Positions 7,386-16,801 are shown, counted from the stretch's first letter. The stretch is DNA of 64,000 nucleotides from Candidatus Muiribacterium halophilum (GCA_023228995.1 JALOAD010000014.1:1-64000); one strand, 5' to 3'. A program made the numbers and translations. Notes: generated by a model not told the origin, from the sequence alone.

Positions 7386-8294
7386 ATGATTGAATACAAT
7401 GATGATTTGTACTATAATAGACTTAATGGGGAGATAGAGGAAGAAGATGAAATAGAAGAAATAGATATAAATGACATTATTTTAGATGATGATGAAGATT
7501 TTATTGTTTCAAATACTGAAGAAGATATTATAATAGAAGAAGAGGAAGGAGTGGAAGAGGAAGAGGAAGAGATTTTAGTATCCAAACACAAAGCTGAAGG
7601 TAAACATGCACTGAAATATGATAGCATATTTAAGGGTAAAAAGGAAGAATCTATAGATGAGGATCTATATTCTTGTGCTAATGATAATTGTGTAAAAGAT
7701 ACTATTGAATTAGATAAAGGTTCTATGTATCACTCAGAAACCATAGACAATGAGCAATATATACGATCTAAGAGAGTTAAAGAAAGAATATATGAAGTAT
7801 TAGAAAAACACACAGAATTAAATTTCTTAAACAATCGTAGACGACCTTCTAAAGTAGATTTCAATAATTATTTTTCAATATTAAAAACACATCTAATAAA
7901 TGATAGTTTTACTAATGCAGAAATATTCACAGAATTAGCAATTTATTTTTCAGATAATTTGTTTAATATGTTTAAGATATTAGACACAAAATGGAGAAAT
8001 ATAATAATAGATGAATTAAGAGAACATATAGGAAAAAGCCATGATTCTAAAGAGATAATGAATCGTAATATTTATGAGGGAACTGAATTAGAATTTATAT
8101 GGGTTGATGAATTTACTAATAATACTATATTAGTAACAGGTGATGTGGTAGAGGTCGATTATCCAAAATCAACATATATTGTAAATTCATATGAACGTGA
8201 ATATATAGTTACTTTAGATATGATTACACAGATATTGAATAATACAAAGTTTAGATTTAATATATCTAAATTAGATAAAATAGATTTTTTATAA
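7386..8294 (+). CDS. Unknown protein with very acidic N-terminus
   Basis: 302 residues. Residues 14-65 are dominated by glutamate and aspartate, including a run of six E, a low-complexity acidic tail that could mimic DNA or bind basic proteins. Residues 125-225 are predicted helical (YIRSKRVKERIYEVLEKH), and the last 80 are beta-rich (ELEFIWVDEF, TILVTGDVVEVDYP). No known family is recognised, and it has no TOPRIM motif, so it is not the missing half of the topoisomerase. It is followed 51 bases later by another unknown gene. Confidence 0.75.
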   Translation: MIEYNDDLYYNRLNGEIEEEDEIEEIDINDIILDDDEDFIVSNTEEDIIIEEEEGVEEEEEEILVSKHKAEGKHALKYDSIFKGKKEESIDEDLYSCANDNCVKDTIELDKGSMYHSETIDNEQYIRSKRVKERIYEVLEKHTELNFLNNRRRPSKVDFNNYFSILKTHLINDSFTNAEIFTELAIYFSDNLFNMFKILDTKWRNIIIDELREHIGKSHDSKEIMNRNIYEGTELEFIWVDEFTNNTILVTGDVVEVDYPKSTYIVNSYEREYIVTLDMITQILNNTKFRFNISKLDKIDFL

Positions 8295-8345
8295 TTATAT
8301 TTCATATTTAGAATATCTGATAAAAATTAAAAATAAAAAAATATA

Positions 8346-8981
8346 ATGAATAGAGAAAAAATAATAACACTCTTAGAAAATAATACTATAATAGATATAG
8401 TAAGAGAATATGATTTGACAGAAGAATTGATATTAGAATGTTTAGACATTTTACCTATAGATATTTTGTGTGAATTTTATAATTTCAGTGAAGATTTTGT
8501 AATTAAAGCATTAGAAAATGAATCTATAATAAAGGAAGATATTAAAAATTTTAATATACAAACTCATATAAATTTTTCACAAGAATTTATAGATATTTAT
8601 AGTAAATATATAAACTGGAGTAGAATGATACTATATATATCTACACAAAGTGATGATTTTAATAAATATGTTTCCATTATTGAAGAAAATAATTTATGGG
8701 ACATGATTTCCACTAATGATTTACCAATTGATTTTATAAGAAAACATAAAGATAAATTAAATTGGAATAAATTAACTATTGTTAAAAAGTTTAATGATGA
8801 AGAAATAGAAGAATTTAAGGATTATATAGTTAAATTTGATATAAATCATGAATATACTAACCAACCTGAATATATATTAAATAACGAAATAGTAATAGAT
8901 GATGAATTATATGATAAAATTGTTAATTTAATGAAATCAATAGATATATCTGATATACTAGATGAAAAAACCACTCTTTAA
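8346..8981 (+). CDS. Unknown helical-repeat protein
   Basis: 211 residues built from helical segments of the type FIxxYxxxxNWxxI, for example FIDIYSKYINWSRMILYIST and FIRKHKDKLNWNKLTIVKKF, with short acidic linkers. Such tandem helical units occur in many large-virus and phage proteins of unknown function and suggest a protein-binding solenoid. No catalytic motif is seen. The gene ends inside a strong terminator. Confidence 0.7.
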   Translation: MNREKIITLLENNTIIDIVREYDLTEELILECLDILPIDILCEFYNFSEDFVIKALENESIIKEDIKNFNIQTHINFSQEFIDIYSKYINWSRMILYISTQSDDFNKYVSIIEENNLWDMISTNDLPIDFIRKHKDKLNWNKLTIVKKFNDEEIEEFKDYIVKFDINHEYTNQPEYILNNEIVIDDELYDKIVNLMKSIDISDILDEKTTL

Positions 8982-8998
8982 GAGTGGTTTTTTTTATT
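8967..8998. terminator. Bidirectional intrinsic terminator
   Basis: CCACTCTT and AAGAGTGG pair across one T (8971-8987) between A-rich and T-rich tracts. It overlaps the end of the upstream gene and serves the convergent gene as well. Confidence 0.85.
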
Positions 8999-9749
8999 TC
9001 CATATATTTTTAAGATCTAATCTTGAACTTATTTCAAATATTTCATCTTTTACAATTAATGAATATTTTCTTAAAATTGCAAACTTATCAATTATTTGTT
9101 TAATTTTTTTCTTATCATCAATGTCCAAATCTTGGTTAAATATAAGTATCAGATTTTCAATCTCTTCCATTTTCAGAATTTTTTTATTTCCTAAAAAATA
9201 TACAAAATCATATTCATAATTATTATATAAGCTTTCTTTATCATCTTCTATATAATATAATAAAAATTCAGTAACTGAATCTTCTATGCCTATATTTGGT
9301 AAGCTAAATCTAAAACCATCTATTATAAATTCTTTAGTTTTTTGATTATATTCCATATGTTTATCTGGAGTGAAATAATTGAAATTTTCAGGACAGAATT
9401 CTACTTTTATTATATCATCATCAATATATAATTCAATGAATATTTTTTTATTCATACTAAATTTAACTATTTCTAAAAAGATATAAATTATATCTATACT
9501 TTTCAAATCTAAAAAATCATAACCATCTGAGTAAATTGTATTATTCTCCACTACATTTTTAAGCAAATCAATTGTTAATATAATATCATCATCATCAAAA
9601 TATTTTTCATATTTTTCTATTTCTTCAATTGTTGCTTTTTTAATTTTTATAGCAAAATCATCTGGATAAAATAATCCTTGTGATGGGAGTAATCTCACAT
9701 CAATAGTTTTAGTTAGATTTAATAAGTTATCAATAGTCATAGTTAACAT
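8994..9749 (-). CDS. T4 gp26-like baseplate hub protein or assembly chaperone
   Basis: The start at 9749 gives 251 residues; the frame is open 25 codons further. Near the N-terminus DVRLLPSQGLFYPDDFAIKI is the hallmark of the T4 baseplate family that includes gp26 (LPS-G-Y followed by a short beta segment). The acidic remainder, EYDFVYFLGNKKILKMEEIE and onward, is helical. These proteins act in baseplate hub assembly and may not stay in the virion. It stands alone on the minus strand among plus-strand genes. Confidence 0.6.
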   Translation of the reverse strand: MLTMTIDNLLNLTKTIDVRLLPSQGLFYPDDFAIKIKKATIEEIEKYEKYFDDDDIILTIDLLKNVVENNTIYSDGYDFLDLKSIDIIYIFLEIVKFSMNKKIFIELYIDDDIIKVEFCPENFNYFTPDKHMEYNQKTKEFIIDGFRFSLPNIGIEDSVTEFLLYYIEDDKESLYNNYEYDFVYFLGNKKILKMEEIENLILIFNQDLDIDDKKKIKQIIDKFAILRKYSLIVKDEIFEISSRLDLKNIWK

Positions 9750-9854
9750 TCTTATATGCTTTATTGTTATATATAAAAAGTGGTTATTTGTTTTTATGAT
9801 ATAAATATCACAAATATAAAACAATTTATACTAAAAGACATATAAAAAATAAAA

Positions 9855-10250
9855 ATGATAATTAAAAATTCTCAATTAAATGAAGAAACAATTGCATCAA
9901 TAAATAAGTTAATTGTTGCTGATATTAATGCTTCTATAGCTTTCAAATTATCTAGAATTATTAAAGAAATATCTTCAATTTTAGAAGATAAAAATAAAAT
10001 GGAACAAACAATAATTGCAAGATATGCTGAAAAAGATGAAAATGGAAATATAATTCAAAGTAAAGATAAAGATGGTAATCCAATACAAGGTGCTGTTAAT
10101 ATCATTGATATGGCATCATTCAATTCTGATATATCAGATTTATTGAATACAGAGAATGATATTCCATATGAAAAAATAAAATTTGAAGACATGAAATTAC
10201 AAACTGCTAAAGTTAAAGACCTCATGTTATTAGATTTTTTATTTGAATAA
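9855..10250 (+). CDS. Small unknown phage protein
   Basis: 131 residues. It begins with a helical hairpin (ETIASINKLIVADINASIAF, then KLSRIIKEISSILEDKNKME), followed by a turn rich in D, G and N (KDKDGNP) and a helical end. The pattern resembles small phage proteins such as the DUF1617 group, but the match is by feel only. It is followed at once by a strong terminator, so it forms its own unit before the fibre genes. Confidence 0.65.
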   Translation: MIIKNSQLNEETIASINKLIVADINASIAFKLSRIIKEISSILEDKNKMEQTIIARYAEKDENGNIIQSKDKDGNPIQGAVNIIDMASFNSDISDLLNTENDIPYEKIKFEDMKLQTAKVKDLMLLDFLFE

Positions 10251-10251
10251 A

Positions 10252-10287
10252 AAATAAACCTACAATTAAATGTAGGTTTATTTTTTT
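10252..10287 (+). terminator. Intrinsic terminator
   Basis: A perfect 13-bp stem, AAATAAACCTACA with TGTAGGTTTATTT, and a 6-base loop followed by a T run. Confidence 0.88.
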
Positions 10288-10295
10288 ATATATAG
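10282..10295 (+). promoter_or_regulatory. Candidate phage promoter (TTTTTTATATATAG)
   Basis: It lies 19 bases before the start at 10315 and directly after a terminator, the position expected for a promoter. It repeats the 14 bases seen at 1713 and 5207. Confidence 0.45.
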
Positions 10296-10314
10296 TAAAA
10301 AAGATATATTAACA

Positions 10315-11781
10315 ATGCCTACATATAGTATAAATAATGGAACAAATATAGAAACATTAAGAAAACAAAATATACATAGTGTTTTACTCGATTTACCAAA
10401 TAATACTCAAAAATTAATATCTCCAAAAGATGTAAGAGATGCTTTCCTAACAGCTTGGGCAGAATCAGCTTTTAAGCACACAATTGGACAAGGTGGGGTT
10501 GAATATATTGGTATTGATTCTGGGGATCCTAATAATAGAGATATTAAACAAAAAATATATTTAGGTAAAAGGAGTTATAATGGTGTTGATATCATGACAA
10601 ATTATTTATTGAATAGCGATACAGACATATTTATAGGAAATACTAAACCTGATAATGCTACACAAAGCACTAAAATATCTATACTTGCAGGTACTGATTC
10701 TAATTTACATATAAATGCCCCTTATATAGAAGCGATAGGTTTAACTAATTCAATCCAATTTAATATCATAAACCCATCTTTATACAATAGCCCAATTAAT
10801 ATATTAAGTAATAATGGTAGAGTGTCAATCAATGGTATATCATTTCCATCAATTAGTGAAACATCTACAGATGCAACAGAAGGTAAAATATTAAAATATA
10901 AAGGAATATATCCAAATGGTACATTAAAATGGGAAGATTTAATTATAAACAATGCTATTATAGGTTCAACTGATAGTATAACCAATATGTATGGCACAGT
11001 ATCATTGAATGATTATCTTTTGGAATTTATTGATGATAATATAGTACCAGTTACAATAGGTGGAATAGAACAAGGTATGTCTTTTTCAGAGGGTTCATTC
11101 AATGGTCAAAATTGGCCTTTGGTGGAAGTATTAAGAGAAGTATTATATCCTTATGTAGCACCAGATTTATATTTAAGTGTAACTAAAAATAATGATATAT
11201 ATTTCCAATCTGGATTGACACAAACTGCTAATTTTGTTGCTAATATGACAAGATATTCCAATCCAATAGATAGTTATGAGATAACTGGAACAACATATTC
11301 TGGCTCATTTATTGGTAGTGTTGGAGCTACATTTTCATTAACTTTTAGTCAAAACATATATAATAATAATGTAACTACAGTTGATTTTGTATTAAAAGCA
11401 GATGATACAATAAATAGCCCAATATATTCACATTTTGCAACAGCATCAGTATCATTTGTGGATCCATATTTTTATGGGTTCACTACAAGTGTTATTACAA
11501 CTGGTAATGATTTAGGAACTTTTATGAATTTGGCAAATAAACTAATTAGACCAAAAGAAGATATCACAATCAATTATAATGGATCAGGTTATATGTATTT
11601 TATAGTACCTGCTTCTCATGGTACTTTTAGCACTATAAAGGATCCAAATGGTTATATTATTACTTCAGCTTTTACATATTCAGTACCAATTACACCTAGT
11701 GGATCAACCAGAAATTGGAGAGTTTATAGAACTAAAGAATTATGTAATTATTCAAATGGTAATTTTCAATTTATATTCTAA
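10315..11781 (+). CDS. Virion structural or tail-fibre protein, paralogue of the next gene
   Basis: 488 residues. After a short head, LISPKDVRDAFLTAWAESAF is a helix seen in phage fibre and appendage proteins. Next comes IYLGKRSYNGVDIMTNYLLN and a beta-rich middle with ILSNNGRVSINGISFP. The C-terminal half is beta-sandwich-like, rich in S, T, N and Y. Layout and motifs match the next protein (KMYFGKRSYNNIDILDTTLL there), so the two arose by duplication. The product probably forms part of a trimeric fibre or adsorption device. No enzyme motif is seen. Confidence 0.7.
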   Translation: MPTYSINNGTNIETLRKQNIHSVLLDLPNNTQKLISPKDVRDAFLTAWAESAFKHTIGQGGVEYIGIDSGDPNNRDIKQKIYLGKRSYNGVDIMTNYLLNSDTDIFIGNTKPDNATQSTKISILAGTDSNLHINAPYIEAIGLTNSIQFNIINPSLYNSPINILSNNGRVSINGISFPSISETSTDATEGKILKYKGIYPNGTLKWEDLIINNAIIGSTDSITNMYGTVSLNDYLLEFIDDNIVPVTIGGIEQGMSFSEGSFNGQNWPLVEVLREVLYPYVAPDLYLSVTKNNDIYFQSGLTQTANFVANMTRYSNPIDSYEITGTTYSGSFIGSVGATFSLTFSQNIYNNNVTTVDFVLKADDTINSPIYSHFATASVSFVDPYFYGFTTSVITTGNDLGTFMNLANKLIRPKEDITINYNGSGYMYFIVPASHGTFSTIKDPNGYIITSAFTYSVPITPSGSTRNWRVYRTKELCNYSNGNFQFIF

Positions 11782-11805
11782 CATAAATAAAATAAATATT
11801 CAATA

Positions 11806-13167
11806 ATGACTTATAGTATAGGAACAGATATAGAAAGTAAAACAATTGATATAATTGGTGCAACATCAGTGGATTTTACACCACTTCTTGATAAATTACA
11901 AGATAATATAAATGGTGATATAAACCCAGATGATATAAGAGATACTATATTAACCTTACATACTAATATTGAATTAAAATCTGATTCTTATATAGGTATG
12001 GGTACTTACTCAAATACTAAAATGTATTTTGGGAAAAGATCATATAACAATATTGATATATTAGATACAACATTGTTAAATAGTGGTAGTGATTTATATT
12101 TTTATAATGTTAAACCAGATTCAATATCAAATAATAGTACTAAATTATCAATAAATAGTGATAATTATATACAAAGTAGAGTTATTCAACTTACTCAATC
12201 TCAGAGTTTAGAACTAAACATAATTGCAAAAAATGATATTAATATATTAGGAAATGTTAAAATAAATAATATTAATTTTCCAAATAATAATATTAATAAT
12301 TTGGATAATAAAACATTATTTTATAATAATGGTGATTTGATATTTAATGAATTATCATTAGCTATTACTAGTAGTGTCATAGGTGCTACTAATACAACTA
12401 CAGAATTATATGGTGATGTTTTATTAAATGGATATGATTTAAATTTTACTGAAGAAAGAGGATGTCCAATAAATATAGGAGATATAAAAGTAGGTGATAA
12501 TTTTAATAATGAATCAATTGAAAATGTATTAAGAAGAATGGTATATAATTATCTACCACCAGATTGTACTTTAGAACTAATAGCACCTTATAATAATGGT
12601 TTTGTTGAAATAGGTACTTCACCTAATATAAAATTACAATATAATATTATTAAAAAATCTAATCCATTGTTACCAACTATTTTAACTTATATGCAACCAA
12701 ATGTAATTAACAGTGTAACAATGAGTACTATAGGAATTGCTAATGCAGTGATTACATTACCAATAAAAAATAACACAAATATTTTTAATATAACAGTAAA
12801 TGATAATATAACATCAGTATCTGCAACAACTTCATTAACTGGTGTTTATCCATATTTTTATGGATTTAGTGATTTACCTGATATTAATAATAGTGAATTG
12901 ACCAATTTATCAAAATTAATAGAAAATAATGGTAATAAAGAATTATTTGTATATGGTAGTGGTGATTTTTATTTTATACAAGATTCAAATTATCCTATAT
13001 TAACTGATATAATTTATAATGAGGATTCTATATTTGCTTCATTTTCCACTTATACGAAAACACTATCTTCACCAAATGGTTATTGGTATAATAAAGAGTT
13101 TATAGTATATAAATATGAAAACTTAATTATAAGTGATATTAGTAAAAAAATTAAGTTTATATCATAA
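11806..13167 (+). CDS. Virion structural or tail-fibre protein, paralogue of the previous gene
   Basis: 453 residues. It shares with the upstream gene the segments DDIRDTILTLHTN, YFGKRSYNNIDIL and INILGNVKINNINFP, and a similar end (WYNKEFIVYKYENL beside WRVYRTKELCNYS). It lies 24 bases downstream and is probably in the same transcript. Sequence identity is low overall, so the duplication is old or selection has been diversifying. After the TAA the same frame stays open for 28 more codons. Confidence 0.7.
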   Translation: MTYSIGTDIESKTIDIIGATSVDFTPLLDKLQDNINGDINPDDIRDTILTLHTNIELKSDSYIGMGTYSNTKMYFGKRSYNNIDILDTTLLNSGSDLYFYNVKPDSISNNSTKLSINSDNYIQSRVIQLTQSQSLELNIIAKNDINILGNVKINNINFPNNNINNLDNKTLFYNNGDLIFNELSLAITSSVIGATNTTTELYGDVLLNGYDLNFTEERGCPINIGDIKVGDNFNNESIENVLRRMVYNYLPPDCTLELIAPYNNGFVEIGTSPNIKLQYNIIKKSNPLLPTILTYMQPNVINSVTMSTIGIANAVITLPIKNNTNIFNITVNDNITSVSATTSLTGVYPYFYGFSDLPDINNSELTNLSKLIENNGNKELFVYGSGDFYFIQDSNYPILTDIIYNEDSIFASFSTYTKTLSSPNGYWYNKEFIVYKYENLIISDISKKIKFIS

Positions 13168-13254
13168 CCATTATCTCTAAATAAAGCATTGATAAATAAT
13201 GGAGATGAAACAACAGATAATGTGATTGTTTATGGAACATTAGAAGTTAGTTGA
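13168..13254 (+). pseudogene. In-frame fibre-like remnant after a stop codon
   Basis: Directly after the TAA of the preceding gene the same frame reads 28 codons, including KALINNGDETTDNVIVYGTL, then TGA. It looks like the end of a fibre protein that lost its start, or an extension reached only by readthrough. It is short and could be chance. Confidence 0.3.
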
Positions 13255-13269
13255 TATGATACACCAACT

Positions 13270-13295
13270 TTAATTAGGTATTAGTACCTAATTAA
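13270..13295. repeat. Perfect 11-bp inverted repeat
   Basis: TTAATTAGGTA and TACCTAATTAA with a 4-base spacer. An A run, not a T run, follows on the plus strand, so it is not a clear terminator. It could be a regulatory hairpin. Confidence 0.5.
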
Positions 13296-13303
13296 AAAAA
13301 TAA

Positions 13304-13320
13304 TTTTAATATATAAATAA
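13304..13320 (+). promoter_or_regulatory. Candidate phage promoter (TTTTAATATATAAATAA)
   Basis: It lies 18 bases before the start at 13339. The core TTTTAATATATA recurs upstream of many genes on both strands. Confidence 0.4.
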
Positions 13321-13338
13321 TAAAATAAAAGTAAAATA

Positions 13339-14541
13339 ATGGCAATAGAAATAATAGATGGGTTTCAAATAAATTCTTCAATACCAATAGATAATAGGAT
13401 GGTAGTAAATGACTTAACAGAAAGAAATAATATTTTATATAAATATGAGGGATTAAAAGTTTTTGTTTTATCAGATGGCACTACACATGTTTGGTATAAT
13501 GATCAATGGCAAGTAGATAATTCTAAAAGTGTAACAACATCAAACACTTCAACAAATTATATACCTAAATTAACAAGTTCAAACACTATAACAAATAGTG
13601 TTATATATGAAATAAGTGGTAATATAGGTATTGGTACTACTATCTTATCTGCGAATGAAAAACTTAAAGTAAATGGCAATATAATAGTAGTTGGTAATGG
13701 ATCAAAATTTATAGGAGATGGTTCTGGTTTAACTAACATAAATGCTAGTAATTTAATTGGTAGTATTAGTGTTGATAATATTAGTAATGGTGCTACAAAT
13801 TCTATTATAATATCTGGACCAACAAAACCAATCTGGGCATCTTTATCTGACTTAAGTGTTGGTGTGGCTACAAATACTAATAATGTATTTGTAACAAATG
13901 ATACAACTTCTACAAATTCCACATTTATATCTATAGTGTCCAATACTGGAACTTATACTAATATAAGGTCAGCTACTAATTTAAGATACATCCCATCTAA
14001 AAATCAACTTTTATTACATAATGTTGGCACATCATCTGCACCAACAATAGGTTTTTTTGGTAGTTCAACTACTGGTATTTATAGAAATAATTCTGAATCT
14101 ACTATGTGTTTTGCTATGGAATCCAAGGATGTTTTGAAATTACATAAAGATGGTATAAAAATAGTTAATAACACATTCACATATACAGGCACTTATTCAA
14201 TTGGTACAGGTACTCAAGGTGATACAACCAAATTGACTATATCAGCTCAAAATTATGATAGAATCATATACTTAACCACGTCACCATTGAATAATATTTA
14301 TTTTTTAAGTTCTGGTTGGTTTCAAACTACTATTTTTATAGATAGTATACAAATATATACAAGTTTTTCAGATTCTCAATTTGGACATAAAACATTCCAA
14401 CAAAATTATTGTTTTATATTACCAGCTAACAAAGTTGCCTATATTAGACAAAGTAAAGGTGATGTTATGTGGAAAGATGGATTGGGTAATACATTTGGTA
14501 GTCCTGACATATACATAAGATCCTTAAGATATGGATTATAA
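13339..14541 (+). CDS. Tail fibre protein
   Basis: 400 residues. After an N-terminal segment with GTTHVWYNDQWQVDN there is a typical fibre stretch, SGNIGIGTT then EKLKVNGNIIV then FIGDGSGLTNINASNLIG, found in many phage fibres and adhesins. Later come repeats of the type GFFGSSTTGIYRN and a beta-rich C-terminal domain (residues 280-400, FILPANKVAYIRQSKGDVMW) that may be the receptor-binding tip. No intramolecular chaperone or catalytic motif was recognised. It ends at a strong terminator and probably forms a trimeric host-contact fibre. Confidence 0.75.
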   Translation: MAIEIIDGFQINSSIPIDNRMVVNDLTERNNILYKYEGLKVFVLSDGTTHVWYNDQWQVDNSKSVTTSNTSTNYIPKLTSSNTITNSVIYEISGNIGIGTTILSANEKLKVNGNIIVVGNGSKFIGDGSGLTNINASNLIGSISVDNISNGATNSIIISGPTKPIWASLSDLSVGVATNTNNVFVTNDTTSTNSTFISIVSNTGTYTNIRSATNLRYIPSKNQLLLHNVGTSSAPTIGFFGSSTTGIYRNNSESTMCFAMESKDVLKLHKDGIKIVNNTFTYTGTYSIGTGTQGDTTKLTISAQNYDRIIYLTTSPLNNIYFLSSGWFQTTIFIDSIQIYTSFSDSQFGHKTFQQNYCFILPANKVAYIRQSKGDVMWKDGLGNTFGSPDIYIRSLRYGL

Positions 14542-14543
14542 TT

Positions 14544-14577
14544 AAAAAAAGACAGTAATTAATTACTGTCTTTTTTT
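14544..14577. terminator. Bidirectional intrinsic terminator
   Basis: A fully palindromic stem, AAAGACAGTAATT with AATTACTGTCTTT, in A and T tracts. It separates the fibre gene from the minus-strand cluster. Confidence 0.88.
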
Positions 14578-15245
14578 TCAAACCACCAATTAAAATATAT
14601 ATAATTATCATTAATTAGATTGTAACAATTACTACCATATTTTATTATTATTTTATCTTTATAAGATCTAATAACTTCTATTTCCATACCTTTAGTCATT
14701 TTCAATTGTTTGCCACTTTCTATAGAATAACAAATTACTTCATCATTTAATAATTTATAAATACCAGGTTCTGGCTTTAGCCAAATTTTAACAGTTTTTA
14801 TAATAATACCCTTAGTTCTTATAACCCATTCTTTATTTTGGATTAGTGAAATATCTCTAAAAACTTCTGATTTGAAATCTGGATTATTAGATAATACATC
14901 TTTAATGACACCCCAATATTCTATATCATCAATTATGAAAGATACATATACATCATATAATATATTATTAGATTTTACTATTCTAATTACCCTCAATGAT
15001 TGTAAATCTTGTTGTTCCAATGACAATTTACCCCTTAATGAAGCATAAGCACTTGTCCCAGCTACATTATTTAATATAGAATCAATTCTAGACAAAGCTT
15101 GTCTAATACCATCCAAATGTTTATCATAAGCATTCTGTGATAATGTTTTATCATCAACCGCTACACCAGGTATGGATGTATCAGCATTCATTCTTTGTAA
15201 ATTGAATTCTGTATATTCTAAAATTATTTTATTTTTCTTCTTCAT
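14559..15245 (-). CDS. Unknown protein with capsid-targeting-like N-terminus
   Basis: 228 residues beginning MKKKNKIILEYTEFN, a longer form of the shared leader. Residues 25-80 are helical (NAYDKHLDGIRQALSRIDSI). The rest is beta-rich: a stretch with VYVSFIIDDIEYWGVIKDVL and a C-terminal SH3-like region (EIEVIRSYKDKIIIKYGSN). No enzyme motif is seen. It is the first gene of the minus-strand cluster that also holds the ADP-ribosyltransferases, and its start is preceded by TTTTAATATATAG on the minus strand. Confidence 0.65.
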   Translation of the reverse strand: MKKKNKIILEYTEFNLQRMNADTSIPGVAVDDKTLSQNAYDKHLDGIRQALSRIDSILNNVAGTSAYASLRGKLSLEQQDLQSLRVIRIVKSNNILYDVYVSFIIDDIEYWGVIKDVLSNNPDFKSEVFRDISLIQNKEWVIRTKGIIIKTVKIWLKPEPGIYKLLNDEVICYSIESGKQLKMTKGMEIEVIRSYKDKIIIKYGSNCYNLINDNYIYFNWWFEKKDSN

Positions 15246-15255
15246 AATCTATATA

Positions 15256-15500
15256 TTAAAATTTTGAATAGAAATAAGTTTCTACTTGTTCATCAGTCTT
15301 AAAGTATATGATATTTTCAGGTTTGTAATTTACATATTCTCTACCTTTGATCATCGTACACAAATTTCATTATTTCATCTTCAATTGTAATAACCACATA
15401 AAAATCTCTTTTATTTGGAAATCCATCATATAAACCTCTTTCTATCAATATATCTCTAACTAAAATATTACCAAACTAAATCATTATCAAAATTTTTCAT
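15256..15500 (-). pseudogene. Frameshifted remnant of a small protein
   Basis: Starting from MKNFDNDL at 15500, the minus strand encodes a continuous-looking protein only if the frame changes twice: FGNILVRDILIERGLYDGFP, then KRDFYVVITIEDEIMKFVYD, then KGREYVNYKPENIIYFKTDE. The three pieces abut and all look coding. It is most likely a decayed cluster gene. Sequencing indels are the alternative. Confidence 0.55.
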
Positions 15501-15527
15501 TTCTCTAAAAGAAACATTTTTTCTTTT

Positions 15528-16238
15528 CTATCTAATATAACCAGAGTGAGTTGGGCTATTTGATTCTAAAATTGAATTATTATTTATATCAAAATCACCA
15601 TTATTATATGTAGCTGATTTAATTTGATTGGAATAATTTACTTTATATTGTTTACTATATATGACTCCATCATAGCCTAATTTTTCAATTAAATTATCAT
15701 CTTTTTTATAACTTTGTAAATCAACCAAACCTAAACCACCACCTTTTAATTTACTTATGATATATTCATTATCAGTATATCCATATATTCTTATATATTT
15801 TTCTAATGGCACGTTATCTCTTTTATTTGGTGTTAAATCATATGGTGTTTTAATATTTAGATAAACTTCATATTTTATATTACCACATTCCTTATATGTA
15901 TCCAATTTAGAAAAATAAAAACCATCACCTAAAACTCTACCTCTAATTGATTCTTGTTTATCAAAAATTTCAAAATCATTAGTACTTCTATGTATAAGTA
16001 CCATAGGTTCACCATTTTCGTCAATAACTTTACTTGCTTTATCTGGATCATTTAACCAATCACCAAACCAATTTATAAATTTCTTAGTTCTAACTTGAAG
16101 CCATTGCTTTTCAGTTAAATTGGATTTCTTACCATTTGGGGCTTTCATAAAAATATTATCTAAAATTGCATTATCTTTAATATCTTGTTCTTCAATACTT
16201 AGATCATTAAATTCATTATATTCTAAAATATATTTCAT
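15528..16238 (-). CDS. Putative ADP-ribosyltransferase (ART-PolyVal type)
   Basis: 236 residues. The leader MKYILEYNEF is followed by a module shared by five genes: MKAPNGKK (31-38), WLQVRTKKFINWFGDW (46-61) and DPDKASKVIDENGEP. The catalytic entry reads IHRST (82-86), where the others have YHGT, then a DGFYFSK strand. It ends with NQIKSATYNNGDFDIN, the characteristic tail of this family in polyvalent phage proteins. Such enzymes would transfer ADP-ribose from NAD to host targets. The altered H-R-S-T motif may change activity. Confidence 0.72.
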   Translation of the reverse strand: MKYILEYNEFNDLSIEEQDIKDNAILDNIFMKAPNGKKSNLTEKQWLQVRTKKFINWFGDWLNDPDKASKVIDENGEPMVLIHRSTNDFEIFDKQESIRGRVLGDGFYFSKLDTYKECGNIKYEVYLNIKTPYDLTPNKRDNVPLEKYIRIYGYTDNEYIISKLKGGGLGLVDLQSYKKDDNLIEKLGYDGVIYSKQYKVNYSNQIKSATYNNGDFDINNNSILESNSPTHSGYIR

Positions 16239-16245
16239 CTTATTT

Positions 16246-16800
16246 TTATTTATTTTTTATAGCCCTTAAAATACTATCTTTAGTTGGTATAAGTTTATCA
16301 TCCACATAATCAAATTCTAAATCTGTTTCATATTCACCTGTAGCTTTATTTTTATTTACACACCAATTTGGTATAATAAAAGTAAATACTTCACCTATGC
16401 CATTACCACCTCTATATAATGATTTATTTTTTGCATATTCTTTAGCTTCTTTTTTACTTTTAGTAAAAAATGTAATACCTTCACCAATTGAGAATTTCTT
16501 TGTTTTTTTAATATTCTCAGCTGATTTTTCATCTGTCCCATGATATAAAATTACATTTTTAACAGATTTGTCATATGTATCACGAGTTCTATTTGAAATT
16601 TCAGTTTGTATTAAAGTATCATCATCTGGATTACCTTTCTTAACTAATTTCTCGTGGTACCATTGTCCATTGATTAAATATTGAGTTTGATTAATTTTAG
16701 TATTAGTATATACATCTTCAACCTCACCCAATGTAGTCATATCACCAATGTTAAATATTTCTTTATTCTCAAACTCTTTATATTCTAAAATATATTTCAT
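16246..16800 (-). CDS. Putative ADP-ribosyltransferase, divergent
   Basis: 184 residues from the ATG at 16800, chosen because it yields the shared leader MKYILEYKEF and follows the previous stop; the frame is open 8 codons further. It lacks the WFGDW module. The middle has NVILYHGTDEKSAENIKKTK, then GEGITFFTKSKKEAKEYAKN and EVFTFIIPNW, fitting the H-Y-E class of ADP-ribosyltransferase folds; a glutamate in DLEFDYV could complete the triad. The N-terminal part includes a small domain with QYLINGQWYHEKLVKKG. It is either a divergent ART or a related NAD-using fold. Confidence 0.6.
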   Translation of the reverse strand: MKYILEYKEFENKEIFNIGDMTTLGEVEDVYTNTKINQTQYLINGQWYHEKLVKKGNPDDDTLIQTEISNRTRDTYDKSVKNVILYHGTDEKSAENIKKTKKFSIGEGITFFTKSKKEAKEYAKNKSLYRGGNGIGEVFTFIIPNWCVNKNKATGEYETDLEFDYVDDKLIPTKDSILRAIKNK

Positions 16801-16801
16801 A

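Noticed and set aside
7386-8294. The gene after the split topoisomerase as its missing C-terminal half
   Set aside because: It has no intein C-half, no TOPRIM acidic motif and no topoisomerase-like sequence.
13270-13295. Terminator after the second fibre gene
   Set aside because: The stem is perfect but an A run follows on the plus strand, and no T run follows on either side.
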